Shown here in pieces: positions 37,020 to 47,392 of a DNA stretch of 64,000 nucleotides. A program made the translations under genes and the position numbers. The first letter of the stretch is position 1, and every line of letters begins with the position of its first letter. Below the pieces are notes generated by a model that ran no database searches, was not told where the DNA came from, and was given only the letters and a program-made list of their open reading frames with translations. The stretch spans positions 434,001 through 498,000 of the forward strand of contig NZ_CP017195.1 of NCBI RefSeq assembly GCF_006770285.1, written 5' to 3'. Origin of the DNA: Lactococcus paracarnosus (GTDB lineage: Bacteria > Bacillota > Bacilli > Lactobacillales > Streptococcaceae).

Positions 37020-37065
37020 TGTTTTGTTTGATTGAGACAAAAATTGAATTTGGAGATATAAAATA

Positions 37066-38328
37066 ATGGAATTTTCATTTGACGAAGCGCTCACACAAGG
37101 CGCTGTAATTAAAGTTATTGGTGTTGGTGGTGCAGGTGGTAATGCTGTAAACCGTATGGTTGAAGAAGGCGTTTCAGGCGTTGAATTTATTGCCGCAAAT
37201 ACTGATGTTCAAGCACTACGCGCATCAAAAGCAGATACGGTTATTCAACTTGGACCAAAGTTGACTCGTGGTTTAGGTGCGGGCTCAAAACCAGATGTGG
37301 GACAAAAAGCAGCTGAGGAATCAGCTGAGACGATCGAGCAAGCCTTACAAGGTTCAGATATGGTTTTCATCACTGCTGGTATGGGTGGCGGAACTGGTAC
37401 CGGTGCTGCACCTGTCATTGCCCAAATTTCTCGTGAATTAGGCGCTTTAACAGTTGGTGTCGTAACACGTCCATTTGGTTTTGAAGGCTCTAAGCGTGGT
37501 TACTTTGCATCTGAGGGAATTGAACTCTTAAAAGCATCTGTTGATACCTTGCTTATCATTTCAAATAATAACTTACTTGAAATTGTCGACAAGAAGACGC
37601 CTTTAAAAGAAGCCTTGCAAGAAGCTGATAATGTTTTACGTCAAGGCGTTCAGGGTGTAACCGATTTGATTACCAATCCTGGTATGATTAACCTTGACTT
37701 TGCTGATGTGAAGACAGTGATGGCAAATAAAGGTGATGCATTGATGGGTATTGGTGTTGCCAGTGGTGAAGACCGTGTCATCGAAGCAACGCGTAAAGCA
37801 ATTTACTCACCATTACTTGAAACAACTATTGAAGGTGCAGAAAATGTCTTGCTTAATGTCACAGGCGGTATGGACATGAGCCTGACTGAAGCACAAGATG
37901 CATCAGAGCTTGTCATCCAAGCAGCTGGTAATGATGTTAACATCCTCTTAGGCACATCAATTGATGATAGCTTGCAAGATGAGATTCGTGTAACTGTTGT
38001 TGCTACAGGAGTTTCTGAAGAAGATATTCAAAAAGCAATGCCACGTCAATCAATGAATGCACCTGTTGCAGAACAACCTAGACGTCGTGTTTTAGGATCA
38101 TCAAACATTGAGTCAGTAAAAGAAACGTTTACTTCTCGTCAAAAAACAGTAACACCTGAAAGTGCAGCTCCTGAGTCAGCATTTGGTAGCTGGGATATTC
38201 GTAAGGAAAATTCAGTTCGTCAAACGCCATCAGAAACGACAAATACATCAGGCGTTAATACATTTGGCGGAACAACAACTTCAGCAAACAATGATGATTT
38301 AGATATCCCACCATTTTTGAAACGTTAA
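37066..38328 (+). CDS. ftsZ: Cell division protein FtsZ
   Basis: Tubulin-like GTPase that forms the division ring. 420 residues. The N-terminal [17 protein letters not shown] and the GTP-binding [13 protein letters not shown] (near residues 108-120) are intact, and the T7-loop NLDFADVK is present. A variable linker ends in the conserved C-terminal peptide [10 protein letters not shown], which binds FtsA and SepF. TTTGGAGATAT is upstream of ATG 37066. Two bases separate it from the next gene. Confidence 0.99.
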   Translation: MEFSFDEALTQGAVIKVIGVGGAGGNAVNRMVEEGVSGVEFIAANTDVQALRASKADTVIQLGPKLTRGLGAGSKPDVGQKAAEESAETIEQALQGSDMVFITAGMGGGTGTGAAPVIAQISRELGALTVGVVTRPFGFEGSKRGYFASEGIELLKASVDTLLIISNNNLLEIVDKKTPLKEALQEADNVLRQGVQGVTDLITNPGMINLDFADVKTVMANKGDALMGIGVASGEDRVIEATRKAIYSPLLETTIEGAENVLLNVTGGMDMSLTEAQDASELVIQAAGNDVNILLGTSIDDSLQDEIRVTVVATGVSEEDIQKAMPRQSMNAPVAEQPRRRVLGSSNIESVKETFTSRQKTVTPESAAPESAFGSWDIRKENSVRQTPSETTNTSGVNTFGGTTTSANNDDLDIPPFLKR

Positions 38329-38329
38329 T

Positions 38330-39004
38330 ATGACACTTATTGAAAATGTTGATGCAGTATTAAAACAGGTTAGCCTTACTGAGAAACACCTAGCATCAAA
38401 AGAAAATCATCCGACAACTATTGTTGGAGTTACCAAGTATGTTGATGCAAATAAAGCTCGAGAGCTGGTCTTAGCAGGTATCACTGATATTGGTGAGAAT
38501 AGGGTAGAGCTATTCCTTGACAAATATGAGCAGTTAGCTGATTTATCAGTTACCTGGCATTTGATAGGCACCTTACAGCGACGAAAAGTGAAAGATGTCA
38601 TCAACTTAGTTGATTACTTCCATGCCTTAGATTCTGTTAAACTAGCGCAAGAAATTGACAAGCGTGCGACGCATCGGATTAAGTGTTTTTTGCAAGTCAA
38701 TATTTCAGGTGAATCAAGTAAGCATGGGTTATCGCTTGATGAGTTAAATCAAGTCTTACCCGAATTTTCAAGATTTACTAACATTGAAATTGTTGGTTTA
38801 ATGACAATGATGCCCTTAGGTGCAACAGAAGTAGAGTTGGCAGACTTTTTTGATCAAGTAAAAGCGCTACAAAAATCAATAGCCAATCAAAAGTTACCCA
38901 ATATACCATGTACAGAATTATCGATGGGAATGAGTCAAGATTATCAGCAGGCAATTAAGCATGGTGCTACTTTTGTCAGAATTGGTAGTAAATTTTTTAA
39001 GTAA
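38330..39004 (+). CDS. PLP homeostasis protein YggS/YlmE
   Basis: 224-residue PLP-binding barrel protein (YggS/YlmE/PROSC family) that buffers pyridoxal phosphate. VTKYVDANKARELVLAGI carries the PLP lysine near residue 36, followed by GENRVELFLDKYE, WHLIGTLQRRKV and the C-terminal LSMGMSQDYQQAIKHGATFVRIG. It starts almost at the ftsZ stop, so it is coupled. The order ftsZ-ylmE-sepF-yggT-ylmH-divIVA is conserved in Firmicutes. Confidence 0.95.
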   Translation: MTLIENVDAVLKQVSLTEKHLASKENHPTTIVGVTKYVDANKARELVLAGITDIGENRVELFLDKYEQLADLSVTWHLIGTLQRRKVKDVINLVDYFHALDSVKLAQEIDKRATHRIKCFLQVNISGESSKHGLSLDELNQVLPEFSRFTNIEIVGLMTMMPLGATEVELADFFDQVKALQKSIANQKLPNIPCTELSMGMSQDYQQAIKHGATFVRIGSKFFK

Positions 39005-39048
39005 TAGATTTATATTATAGAGATGACTAGAGTAAGTAGGTAAAATTA

Positions 39049-39597
39049 ATGGCATTCAAAGATTACATTGAAAAAGCAAAAGATTATTTTAATTTAGGTG
39101 AAGAGGATGAAGCGGGAACGGTTAATCGCCAAAGACCGCAAGTGGTTCAAAACCCAGCACCAGTTCAACCGCAAATGCAAGCGGTACAGAAGACTTCACC
39201 TCAAGAAACAGAGGTAAAAATGGAACGAAAGCAAGTTCGTCAATCGGAGTCTGTAGCTCAGAATATGAGACAAGCATCGCAACAGCGACAAGTTAGTCCA
39301 TCTAGCATTATACCGACGATAGCGATTAAGGAACCGGCTGCATATGACAACATCATGGAGTCAGCAAAAATTGTACGTAATGGTGAAAGTGTACTCGTCA
39401 ATTTCAAAAATATGGGAGACCAGCAAGCACGTCGCTCAATCGATTTTCTAACTGGCGTAGTCTTCACCATCGATGGAGATATCCAAAATGTTGGTGGACA
39501 AATATTCTTATTGACACCAAGTGGTATGACTGTAGATGCTGAAAAAGAAATGAGTATTCTAGCTGGTCGAAATTTTGAAGGAATGGATGCTTTCTAA
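39049..39597 (+). CDS. sepF: Cell division protein SepF
   Basis: 182-residue FtsZ-binding membrane-associated protein. It has an N-terminal amphipathic helix (MAFKDYIEKAKDYFNL), a Gln/Pro-rich linker, then the SepF core ESAKIVRNGESVLVNF...ARRSIDFLTGVVF near residues 104-145. It shapes the Z ring and is a second membrane anchor. AAGTAGG is upstream. It overlaps yggT by one base. Confidence 0.95.
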   Translation: MAFKDYIEKAKDYFNLGEEDEAGTVNRQRPQVVQNPAPVQPQMQAVQKTSPQETEVKMERKQVRQSESVAQNMRQASQQRQVSPSSIIPTIAIKEPAAYDNIMESAKIVRNGESVLVNFKNMGDQQARRSIDFLTGVVFTIDGDIQNVGGQIFLLTPSGMTVDAEKEMSILAGRNFEGMDAF

Positions 39598-39842
39598 TGC
39601 TACTATTATTTCTGTATAAGTTGATTACAATTTATGAATGGATTTTGATTATCCATGCATTTATGAGTTGGGCGCCTGACATCCGAAATAGTCAAGTTGG
39701 CCGGATCATTGAGAAGTTATCACGACCATTTTTATCTCTCTTTGATCGCTTACCACTTCGATTTGGTGGTCTAGATTTCACAATTGTTGTGGCTATTATT
39801 GCATTGAATGCTATTCAACGCTTTTTGGTGATGATTGCCTAA
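39597..39842 (+). CDS. YggT-family membrane protein (YlmG)
   Basis: 81-residue protein with two membrane helices (LLLFLYKLITIYEWILIIHAF and FTIVVAIIALNAIQRFLVMI) and the YggT signature IHAFMSWAPD followed by LSRPFLSLFDRLPLRFGGLDF. The function is unknown; its division-cluster location suggests a link to septation. It overlaps sepF and ylmH by one base each (TAATG-type joins). Confidence 0.94.
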   Translation: MLLLFLYKLITIYEWILIIHAFMSWAPDIRNSQVGRIIEKLSRPFLSLFDRLPLRFGGLDFTIVVAIIALNAIQRFLVMIA

Positions 39843-40639
39843 TGTCACGAGATGTGTATCAACATTTTAGACCTAGTGAGCGTGTTTTCATTGATAAGGT
39901 GATTGATTGGCTAGAAAAAGTATCAGATACCTACAGCATTGTTGTGACGGATTTCTTAAATCCAAGACAGTGTTTTATTCTAGAAATACTCATGACTAGC
40001 ATTAATAATGATGAGCTACAGGTACTGACGAGTGCTTCGATTGTTGAGACCGAGTATGTCAAGCTAATATTAGCACCTAGTTATTACAAACTGGAAATAC
40101 TGGATTTTGATTTGGCATGCCTACAGATTGACTTTTCTAGCAAATTTGTAACCTTAAAACATTCACAAATACTCGGTACACTGCTTGGGGAAACGGGACT
40201 TGATAGATCAAAAATTGGAGATATATCAGTTCATCAGTCGTTCGCTCAGGTTTGTGTTAGTAAAAAATTAGTAACTGTTTTCACTGAATCAATCACTAAG
40301 ATTGCCCGAAGTGGTGTCAAAATGAAAGAGATTTCACCGAATGATTTTGTTAGGTTACCTGAACAGGCAACGAATCAGGTAGTGTTGATGTCAAGTTTAC
40401 GTATAGATAAGGCGATAGCGAGTGTTTTTGACAAGTCGCGTAGTTTATCACAAGATCTAATCAAGTCAGGTAAAGTGAAGGTGAATTATGCAGAAGTTAT
40501 GCAAAATGACTTTGAGGTGAGGACAGGCGACCTCATTAGTATCCGAGGATTAGGTAGAGTTAAGATTGGTCAAAACTTAGGATTGACAAAAAAAGATAAG
40601 GTTCGGATTGAAGTCCAGATCATATCAAGTCAAAAATAG
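39842..40639 (+). CDS. YlmH-family S4-domain RNA-binding protein
   Basis: 265 residues: an N-terminal YlmH domain (HFRPSERVFIDKVIDWLEK...FLNPRQ) and a C-terminal S4 RNA-binding domain (SSLRIDKAIASVFDKSRSLSQDLIKSGKVKVN near residues 179-214). YlmH binds ribosomes and has been implicated in ribosome quality control in B. subtilis. It is coupled to yggT. Confidence 0.94.
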   Translation: MSRDVYQHFRPSERVFIDKVIDWLEKVSDTYSIVVTDFLNPRQCFILEILMTSINNDELQVLTSASIVETEYVKLILAPSYYKLEILDFDLACLQIDFSSKFVTLKHSQILGTLLGETGLDRSKIGDISVHQSFAQVCVSKKLVTVFTESITKIARSGVKMKEISPNDFVRLPEQATNQVVLMSSLRIDKAIASVFDKSRSLSQDLIKSGKVKVNYAEVMQNDFEVRTGDLISIRGLGRVKIGQNLGLTKKDKVRIEVQIISSQK

Positions 40640-40666
40640 TATGGCAATGTAAAGAAAGGTGAACTG

Positions 40667-41398
40667 ATGAGCTTAAATAGTTTAGATATTCAAAATAAAG
40701 TTTTTGAAACAAAAATGCGTGGTTACAATAAGATTGACGTAGATGATTTCCTGGACTTAATTATTAGAGATTATGATGAATTTTCTGAAAAAATAAAAGA
40801 CCAAGAACGTGAGATAAAGAGTTTACGTGAGCGTGTAGAATCTTTTGAAGGCATGAAAGATTCCCTTAATAAATCAATTGTTGTGGCACAGAGTGCTGCC
40901 GACAATTTAAAAGAGCATGCTATAAACGAAGCAAATGGGATTACAGGAGAAGCTGGTCAAAAAGCACAGTATATTCTAGAGTCTGCCAAAAAAGAAGCGG
41001 GAGTTATCTTGAATTCTGCATCAGATGACGCACGTCGCTTGGTAAAAGAAACAGACGAACTCAAGCGCAAGATGAGAATCTATCATCAACGTATGGCCTT
41101 GATGGTGGAGTCACAACTTGAAGGGATTAAATCTCGGGAATGGGAAGAAATCCTTAAACCAACAGCTACATATATTGGTGATGGTGTAGATAAGCTAAAA
41201 GAGATTATCGAAGCACACGAAGGTAATACCGTCCAAATTAGTCAAACTGTAAACGAAGTATCAGCAATACTCGACTTACAGGATGAGGAAAAAAATACAG
41301 AATCGTTAGCAAATCTTGAAACTAGTACGGATGCTAATTTAGCAACAAGTACAGAAAACATGACAAGCCTTGATACATCAGACGATTCTGAAGCATAA
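40667..41398 (+). CDS. divIVA: DivIVA
   Basis: 243-residue coiled-coil protein that marks poles and septa through membrane curvature. The lipid-binding N-terminal domain has the hallmark FETKMRGYNKIDVDDFLD (residues 13-30), followed by two coiled-coil segments and an acidic low-complexity Asn/Thr/Ser tail with repeated TSTDANL/ATSTENM-like units. GAAAGGTGA is upstream. It is last in the division cluster, before the ileS T-box. Confidence 0.96.
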   Translation: MSLNSLDIQNKVFETKMRGYNKIDVDDFLDLIIRDYDEFSEKIKDQEREIKSLRERVESFEGMKDSLNKSIVVAQSAADNLKEHAINEANGITGEAGQKAQYILESAKKEAGVILNSASDDARRLVKETDELKRKMRIYHQRMALMVESQLEGIKSREWEEILKPTATYIGDGVDKLKEIIEAHEGNTVQISQTVNEVSAILDLQDEEKNTESLANLETSTDANLATSTENMTSLDTSDDSEA

Positions 41399-41404
41399 AA
41401 CAAG

Positions 41405-41640
41405 ACCGCGTTCTTAATTGATATTTCCAGCGAGCAAGAGATGGTGTAAGCCTTGCAATCACTCAGTTTAGGATAATCAACTTGTAGCTACCTATCTCTA
41501 GTTAATCATGATTGAAATAGAGATAATAGCGGTAATCAAATATAAAGACTGGTCTTCTCTATCAGACCAATGAGACTTGTTTCTACAAGTAAATTAGGGT
41601 GGTACCACGGCTTTTCGTCCCTTTCGAAAAGCTTTTTTTA
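41405..41640 (+). promoter_or_regulatory. T-box riboswitch of ileS
   Basis: The T-box core AGGGTGGTACCACGG is at 41596-41610 and contains the antiterminator bulge that pairs with uncharged tRNA. It is followed by the terminator CTTTTCG...CGAAAAG with T7 (41611-41639). Upstream is a long stem I region. ATC in GATAATCAAC (near 41473-41482) is a plausible isoleucine specifier, but I did not fold the RNA. Confidence 0.9.
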
Positions 41641-41773
41641 TTACTTTTTTATTTTGAATGACGCCCTTACCTTAGGGATAGGGGCAGTCAATAAAGGCGA
41701 TATTGCATATTTAACAAATTGTATAAAATGAAAGTGAGGTTGAGATGATAGTGAGTAGGCTTTCATCTCATAA
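41641..41773 (+). other. Extra leader between T-box terminator and ileS
   Basis: 133 bases, no gene. A hairpin TGACGCCC/GGGCAGTCA (41659-41690) is present, with an alternative CCCT/AGGG pairing inside. No strong Shine-Dalgarno precedes the ileS start. Confidence 0.5.
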
Positions 41774-44578
41774 ATGACTATGAAAATTAAAGATACTTTA
41801 AATCTTGGTAAAACAGCATTCCCAATGCGTGCAGGACTACCAAACAAAGAACCTATAATGCAAGAGGCTTGGGATGAAGCGAAACTCTATGAAAATCGCT
41901 TGAAAGATAATGCAGGTAAACCGGCATTTATCTTACATGATGGCCCTCCTTATGCAAACGGAGATATCCATGTCGGTCATGCCTTAAACAAAATTTCTAA
42001 AGATATGATCATGCGCTATAAAAATATGGCAGGATTTCGTGCACCCTATGTACCTGGATGGGACACACATGGCTTACCAATCGAACAAGTCTTAACTAAA
42101 AAAGGGATCAAGCGTAAAGAGTTAGATCGTGCAGCCTATCTTAGAATGTGTCAAGAATATGCTTTAACACAGGTTGATTTGCAACGTAAAGGGTTCAAGT
42201 CTCTTGGTGTCTTGGGAGATTGGGAAAATCCATATATTACCTTAAAACCAGAATTTGAAGCAGCTCAAATTCGTGTATTTGGTAAAATGGCAGAGAAAGA
42301 CTATATTTACAAGGGTGCAAAACCAATTTATTGGTCACCATCATCTGAGAGTTCTCTTGCTGAAGCAGAAATTGAGTATCAAGATGTTCGCTCTGCGTCT
42401 ATCTATATCGCCTTTAAAGCAGTTGATACAAAAGGACTCTTACCAAATGATTCAGAGTTCATCATCTGGACGACAACACCGTGGACAATTCCATCCAACC
42501 AAGGTATCTTTACACATCCTGACTATGACTATGTTTTAGTTGCTGTTAATGATCGCAAATTTGTCGTTGCATCTGAACTGCTAAATACCGTTGCTGAGAA
42601 ATTGGCATGGGAAAACTACGAAGTCTTGCAAACAGTCAAAGGGTCAGACTTAGATGGTATGGTAGCTAAGCATCCTTTTTACGACCGTGATGCGCTTGTC
42701 ATGAATGCTGATTACGTTACCTTAGATTCAGGTACAGGACTTGTACACGTTGCGCCTGGCCATGGTGAAGATGACTATGTTTACAGTCGCAAGTACAAGC
42801 TTGATGTCTTGTCGCCGATTGATGATCGTGGCTACTATACAGATGAAGCACCTGGTTTTGAAGGTTTGTTTTACGATGAAGGTAATAAAAAAGTGAGTGA
42901 GCTATTAAGTGAATCAGGTGCCCTATTAAAACTTGATTTCTTTACCCATAGTTATCCACATGACTGGCGTACTAAAAAACCGGTTATTTACCGTGCAACA
43001 CCACAATGGTTCGCCTCAATTGATAAATTCCGTGACAACATTCTATCTGAAGTAGAACGCGTTGATTGGGTCATTCCATGGGGTAAAACACGCCTCTATA
43101 ATATGATTCGTGATCGTGGCGATTGGGTGATCAGTCGTCAACGTGCTTGGGGCGTGCCTTTACCTATCTTCTATGCAGAAGATGGCACAGCAGTTATTAC
43201 ACCAGAAACAACTGAACATATCGCAGCGCTTTTTGCAGAGAATGGGTCAATTATCTGGTGGGAACGTGACGCCAAAGACTTACTACCTGAAGGATTTACA
43301 CATCCCGGTTCGCCAAATGGTATTTTTACCAAAGAAACTGATATCATGGATGTCTGGTTTGATTCAGGCTCATCATGGAACGGCGTGCTAAATCAACGAG
43401 AAGAATTAACTTATCCAGCAGACCTTTATCTAGAAGGATCAGATCAGTATCGTGGCTGGTTCAACTCATCTATCACAACATCAGTTGCTGTAAATGGGAT
43501 TGCACCATACAAAGCTGTCCTATCACAAGGGTTTGTACAAGATGCCAAAGGTCGTAAGTTCTCTAAATCTTTAGGCAATGGGATTGCACCAAAAGATGTC
43601 ACTAAACAATATGGTGCAGATATTCTAAGACTCTGGGTTGCTAGTGTAGACAGTACATCTGACGTACGTGTATCGATGGATCTGATTGGTCAAACATCAG
43701 AGTCTTATCGTAAGATTAGAAATACACTACGTTTCTTAATTGCCAATACATCAGATTTTGATAAAGCAAAAGATGCCATTGTGTTTGATGACTTGCATGG
43801 ATCTGATAAGTATATGCTAGTTAGATTAAATCAAGTCATCACTGCAGTTCGTGAAGCGTATGATCGCTATAGCTTTATGGATGTTTACCGCACGATCTTT
43901 AATTTCTTGACAAATGATTTATCAGCCTTTTATCTTGATTTTGCAAAAGATATTGTTTATATTGAGTCAGAAACAAGCTCAGATCGTAGACGGATGCAAA
44001 CTGTTATGTATGAAGTCCTGGTGACATTAACTAAACTATTAGTGCCTGTTATTCCGCATACTGCAGAAGAAATTTGGACATATTTAGAACAAGAAGAAGC
44101 GTCCTATGCTTATTTAACTGAGATGCCAACAGCTTCGGATATCCCAAATTCAGATGAGATATTAGATGTTTGGACAGCCTTTTTAGACTTCCGCACATCT
44201 GTACATAAAGCACTAGAAATCTCTAGAGATGAAAAAGTGATTGGTAAATCGCTTGAAGCTAGTGTGACTGTTCATCCTGATGACGTCACAAAAGTCTTGC
44301 TCAAAACAATCGGTATGGAAGAAGACATTGCGACCTTACTCATCGTATCGGAATTCAACCTTTCTGATCAACCTTTATCGGATGTCACCTTGACAGTCGC
44401 AGACAATGACATCATGGTTGTACATGCATCTGGTCATGTTTGCCAACGTTGCAGACGAACTGATGAAACTGTTGGTGAAAACGAGAATCCACATTATGTA
44501 GAACTTTGTAACAACTGTTCACATATTGTCAATGCAACATTCCCAGAAATTGCTGTCGATGGATTTGAAGCAAAATAA
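41774..44578 (+). CDS. ileS: Isoleucyl-tRNA synthetase
   Basis: Class I synthetase, 934 residues. It has [19 protein letters not shown] (HIGH motif HVGH near residues 67-70), the editing domain with [23 protein letters not shown] (KMSKS-type motif, near residue 596), and a C-terminal zinc site CQRCRR...CNNC. The start is ATG 41774 or, more like other family members ([14 protein letters not shown]), ATG 41780; neither has a good ribosome-binding site. Expression is predicted to rise when charged tRNA-Ile is scarce, through the T-box. Confidence 0.97.
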   Translation: MTMKIKDTLNLGKTAFPMRAGLPNKEPIMQEAWDEAKLYENRLKDNAGKPAFILHDGPPYANGDIHVGHALNKISKDMIMRYKNMAGFRAPYVPGWDTHGLPIEQVLTKKGIKRKELDRAAYLRMCQEYALTQVDLQRKGFKSLGVLGDWENPYITLKPEFEAAQIRVFGKMAEKDYIYKGAKPIYWSPSSESSLAEAEIEYQDVRSASIYIAFKAVDTKGLLPNDSEFIIWTTTPWTIPSNQGIFTHPDYDYVLVAVNDRKFVVASELLNTVAEKLAWENYEVLQTVKGSDLDGMVAKHPFYDRDALVMNADYVTLDSGTGLVHVAPGHGEDDYVYSRKYKLDVLSPIDDRGYYTDEAPGFEGLFYDEGNKKVSELLSESGALLKLDFFTHSYPHDWRTKKPVIYRATPQWFASIDKFRDNILSEVERVDWVIPWGKTRLYNMIRDRGDWVISRQRAWGVPLPIFYAEDGTAVITPETTEHIAALFAENGSIIWWERDAKDLLPEGFTHPGSPNGIFTKETDIMDVWFDSGSSWNGVLNQREELTYPADLYLEGSDQYRGWFNSSITTSVAVNGIAPYKAVLSQGFVQDAKGRKFSKSLGNGIAPKDVTKQYGADILRLWVASVDSTSDVRVSMDLIGQTSESYRKIRNTLRFLIANTSDFDKAKDAIVFDDLHGSDKYMLVRLNQVITAVREAYDRYSFMDVYRTIFNFLTNDLSAFYLDFAKDIVYIESETSSDRRRMQTVMYEVLVTLTKLLVPVIPHTAEEIWTYLEQEEASYAYLTEMPTASDIPNSDEILDVWTAFLDFRTSVHKALEISRDEKVIGKSLEASVTVHPDDVTKVLLKTIGMEEDIATLLIVSEFNLSDQPLSDVTLTVADNDIMVVHASGHVCQRCRRTDETVGENENPHYVELCNNCSHIVNATFPEIAVDGFEAK

Positions 44579-44587
44579 TAATATAAA

Positions 44588-44617
44588 AAAAAATCAGACT
44601 TAGGCCTGATTTTTTTG
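44588..44617 (+). terminator. Intrinsic terminator after ileS
   Basis: AAAATCAG, 8-base loop, CTGATTTTTTT. Confidence 0.92.
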
Positions 44618-44744
44618 AATCACAAGTATGTCATAATTAAGATGTAGATAAGCGATATGACGCTTTATACATCCTATTTTAAAAAGTAAATTGACTCATC
44701 AGTTTACCTCAACTAAGACAAGTAAAAAAGAAAGTGTGACATAT

Positions 44745-45929
44745 ATGAATAATCAAAAAGAAAGAATTATGGATCTGATGCGTAAAGGCATCATCACAGA
44801 ACTAGAAGCGATTGAATTGCTTGAAAAATCTGGTCTATCAACTGATGACAACTCAAGTGATGGTGATCAAGCTAATACCAATCAAACCGACAAAGAAGGT
44901 TACCAAACTGACTCATCAGAAGCCATCAAACAATTTGTCAATCAAGCAGGATCGTTTATGAAAACAATGTTTCATTCAGCTAAAAAGTCTGTTGATAACA
45001 ATGTTGATTTTAGTAATGGTTTCCCAAGTCTGAAACATGTAACAAAATCTGACTTTAAGGCGTTTGAAGACCAAATAACGGCTTTGTCAGTCTCAGCCAC
45101 TTCAGGTGATGTGACTGTTATTGCTAAAGATGTTCAAAAAACAATTGTTGAAGTAAGTTATAAAGTATACGGTGGCATTCCAGAAGCTGATTTGGATGCA
45201 TTTATACGTGAAAATGTAACAATTGAACTTGAGCAAGGTGAGCTAGTTGTCGCAGTCAAAAGTAAACGAATTGTTGTTGATTTAACGATTACGATGGCGA
45301 CTCATGCACTTCAAGATGCTAAATTTGATGTCGTGAATGGTAGCATGACCTTAGAGAATCTAGTCCTAGCAGATTTAAATGTCAAAAAAGTAAATGGTGA
45401 TGTGAGCATTAAAGGTGGTAGAGCTGATGCAGTAACTGTTAAGACGGTAAATGGTGAAATCAGAGTTGCAACTGATTTTGAAACAGCTGATATCAACAGT
45501 GTAAATGGAGAAGTGATCATTACCGAATCAGCTATTGACGGTGAAAGTCTTAAAGTCAAAAATGTGAATGGTGATATCAAAATATCATTTCCCAAAAATA
45601 TTGGCTTAGTTGGTTATGTTAAAACAACATTTGGTAAATATAAGACACGTATTGATTTGGATAGTCCTTTGGAGATCACTAAAAACGGTGCAGCACTCGT
45701 TAGAACGGCAGTCAATAGTTTGACGTTAGACATTGCTACAAATACAGGTAGTATCTGGCTTAAAGATGGCGAGCCAGTTGAACAGACAGAAAAAGAAACG
45801 ACTGTCGTAAGCGATGAGCAGCCTATATCTAGTTCAGTAGAAGTAGTACCAACAGAAGTGGTACAATCTGAACCAGAAGTGCCTGCAAGTCCTTTGGATG
45901 AGAGTGAGGGCGATAAACATGTCGAGTAA
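44745..45929 (+). CDS. DUF4097-family adhesin-like/envelope-stress protein
   Basis: 394 residues. The N-terminal NNQKERIMDLMRKGIITELEAIELLEKSG is the short helical SHOCT-like segment often found at the start of these proteins. The middle (about residues 100-330) is a repeated beta-helix-like DUF4097 domain with recurring VNG-[DE]-V/I units (VNGSMTLENL, VNGDVSIKGG, VNGEIRVA, VNGEVIITES, VNGDIKISF). The tail is acidic. The start ATG 44745 gives the expected N-terminus; the earlier in-frame ATG 44691 lacks a site. It overlaps the PspC gene, a pairing also seen in cell-wall-stress regulons such as yvlB-yvlC. Confidence 0.85.
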   Translation: MNNQKERIMDLMRKGIITELEAIELLEKSGLSTDDNSSDGDQANTNQTDKEGYQTDSSEAIKQFVNQAGSFMKTMFHSAKKSVDNNVDFSNGFPSLKHVTKSDFKAFEDQITALSVSATSGDVTVIAKDVQKTIVEVSYKVYGGIPEADLDAFIRENVTIELEQGELVVAVKSKRIVVDLTITMATHALQDAKFDVVNGSMTLENLVLADLNVKKVNGDVSIKGGRADAVTVKTVNGEIRVATDFETADINSVNGEVIITESAIDGESLKVKNVNGDIKISFPKNIGLVGYVKTTFGKYKTRIDLDSPLEITKNGAALVRTAVNSLTLDIATNTGSIWLKDGEPVEQTEKETTVVSDEQPISSSVEVVPTEVVQSEPEVPASPLDESEGDKHVE

Positions 45930-46245
45930 ACAATTGACAAAATCGCGAACCAACAAAAAAATTTCAGGTGTCATCGGTGGCTTCGGGGATTACTTTGGTT
46001 GGCCTGAGGATGTTGTGCTCATTATCCGGATTGTCTATGCTATCTTTGCATTTACAAGCTTTGGATCACTGATTTTAGTCTATTTTATTGTTGCCATCAT
46101 TCTGCCAAATGCGCCAAGAATTGACAGAGGAAATAAACAGGATTTCTCTGGATTTTCACAGTGGCCTGGTGACAAAAATAATCATACCAAGAAAAGGAAA
46201 GATGTGACCCCTTTTGATGATGATGATGAATGGTCACAGTTTTAG
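45919..46245 (+). CDS. PspC-domain membrane protein
   Basis: 108 residues. A PspC domain fills residues 1-~62: KKISGVIGGFGDYFGWPEDVVLIIRIVYAIFAF then GSLILVYFIVAIILP, with one or two membrane helices, followed by a charged cytoplasmic tail ending DDDDEWSQF. ATG 45919 has GTGAGGG upstream and overlaps the preceding gene by 11 bases. Such proteins are linked to membrane stress responses. Confidence 0.9.
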   Translation: MSSKQLTKSRTNKKISGVIGGFGDYFGWPEDVVLIIRIVYAIFAFTSFGSLILVYFIVAIILPNAPRIDRGNKQDFSGFSQWPGDKNNHTKKRKDVTPFDDDDEWSQF

Positions 46246-46336
46246 TGATAGTATACAAAATCCGCGTCTGTCTAGTATGGCGCGTTTTTGTGTATTTTTT
46301 GATATAATGAAGGCAAGTACGATTTTATTCTTTAGA

Positions 46337-46364
46337 TTGACTAGTTTAAGTTGAATTGTATAAT
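46337..46364 (+). promoter_or_regulatory. hprK promoter
   Basis: TTGACT (46337-46342), 16-base spacer, TATAAT (46359-46364). The start near 46371 gives a leader of about 97 bases, which shows that the upstream in-frame extension of hprK is not translated. Confidence 0.75.
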
Positions 46365-46467
46365 GATTAGAAACAGTATGATTATAGTTATATTGATGGT
46401 TAGCTGTCGGTATGTATATAGTCACTACTCAAGTTATGATGTAGAAGAGATTAAGAAAGTGAGAAAT

Positions 46468-47391
46468 ATGGTAGTAATAGTTTCGGATTTACTTAAAAAA
46501 ATAAAGTTTGATGTGATTTATGCTTCTGAAACAGCATTGAAAAAAGAGATTACAACTTCTGATGTCACGCGTCCAGGACTTGAAATGACAGGGTACCTAG
46601 AGTACTACACCCCTGAACGTATCCAATTATTTGGGATGAAGGAATGGTCATATGCACATAATGAGATTGGTGATAATCGGTATGATTTATTGAAAAACAT
46701 TGTGACAGAAGAAACACCAGCGATTATTATTGCTAGAGGCTTAGCAGTTCCAGATGAAATGCTAAATGTTGCTAAAAAACGAGATACGGTTCTTTTACAG
46801 TCAAGTGAACCAACAAGTCGACTAAATGGCGCGATTACTGCATTTTTAGACGAAAAATTAGCTATCCGTACGACGGTGCATGGTGTATTGATGGATATAT
46901 TCGGTGTTGGCGTCCTAATTCAAGGCTCATCTGGGATTGGTAAATCTGAAACAGGTTTGGAGCTTATCAAGCGTGGTCACCGTTTAGTGGCTGATGATCG
47001 GGTAGATGTTTATCAAAAAGATGAGTTTACTGTAGTGGGTGAGCCTGCTGAAATACTACGCCATCTTATTGAACTTCGCGGTGTTGGTATTATTGATGTG
47101 ATGAGTCTTTTTGGTGCAGGTGCTGTAATGGATGCTGCACAAATCGACTTGACAGTTAATCTAGAAAATTATGAAAAAAGTAATACCTATGATCGATTAG
47201 GTAATGGCGAAACAACGGTTGTTTTTTCAGGTGTCCCAGTACCCCAAGTGAAAATACCCGTTACGACAGGCCGAAATGTATCTGTCATCATTGAAGCAGC
47301 AGTTATGAATTTTAGGGCAAAAAATATGGGATTTGATGCAACAAAAATGTTTGAAGAACGCCTATCAAAACTGATTGCGAGAAATTCATAA
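46468..47391 (+). CDS. hprK: HPr kinase/phosphorylase
   Basis: Phosphorylates HPr on Ser46 in response to glycolytic intermediates, producing the CcpA corepressor. 307 residues. The Walker [10 protein letters not shown] is near residues 153-161, and the family motif [21 protein letters not shown] near residues 197-217. The start ATG 46468 has AAGAAAGTGAG upstream and gives the usual length; the open frame runs back to 46351 across the promoter. It is followed one base later by lgt. The cre boxes in this window are its downstream targets through CcpA. Confidence 0.97.
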   Translation: MVVIVSDLLKKIKFDVIYASETALKKEITTSDVTRPGLEMTGYLEYYTPERIQLFGMKEWSYAHNEIGDNRYDLLKNIVTEETPAIIIARGLAVPDEMLNVAKKRDTVLLQSSEPTSRLNGAITAFLDEKLAIRTTVHGVLMDIFGVGVLIQGSSGIGKSETGLELIKRGHRLVADDRVDVYQKDEFTVVGEPAEILRHLIELRGVGIIDVMSLFGAGAVMDAAQIDLTVNLENYEKSNTYDRLGNGETTVVFSGVPVPQVKIPVTTGRNVSVIIEAAVMNFRAKNMGFDATKMFEERLSKLIARNS

Positions 47392-47392
47392 G

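Noticed and set aside
46351-46467. 39-residue N-terminal extension of hprK
   Set aside because: It contains the TATAAT of the hprK promoter, and the normal HprK N-terminus begins at 46468.
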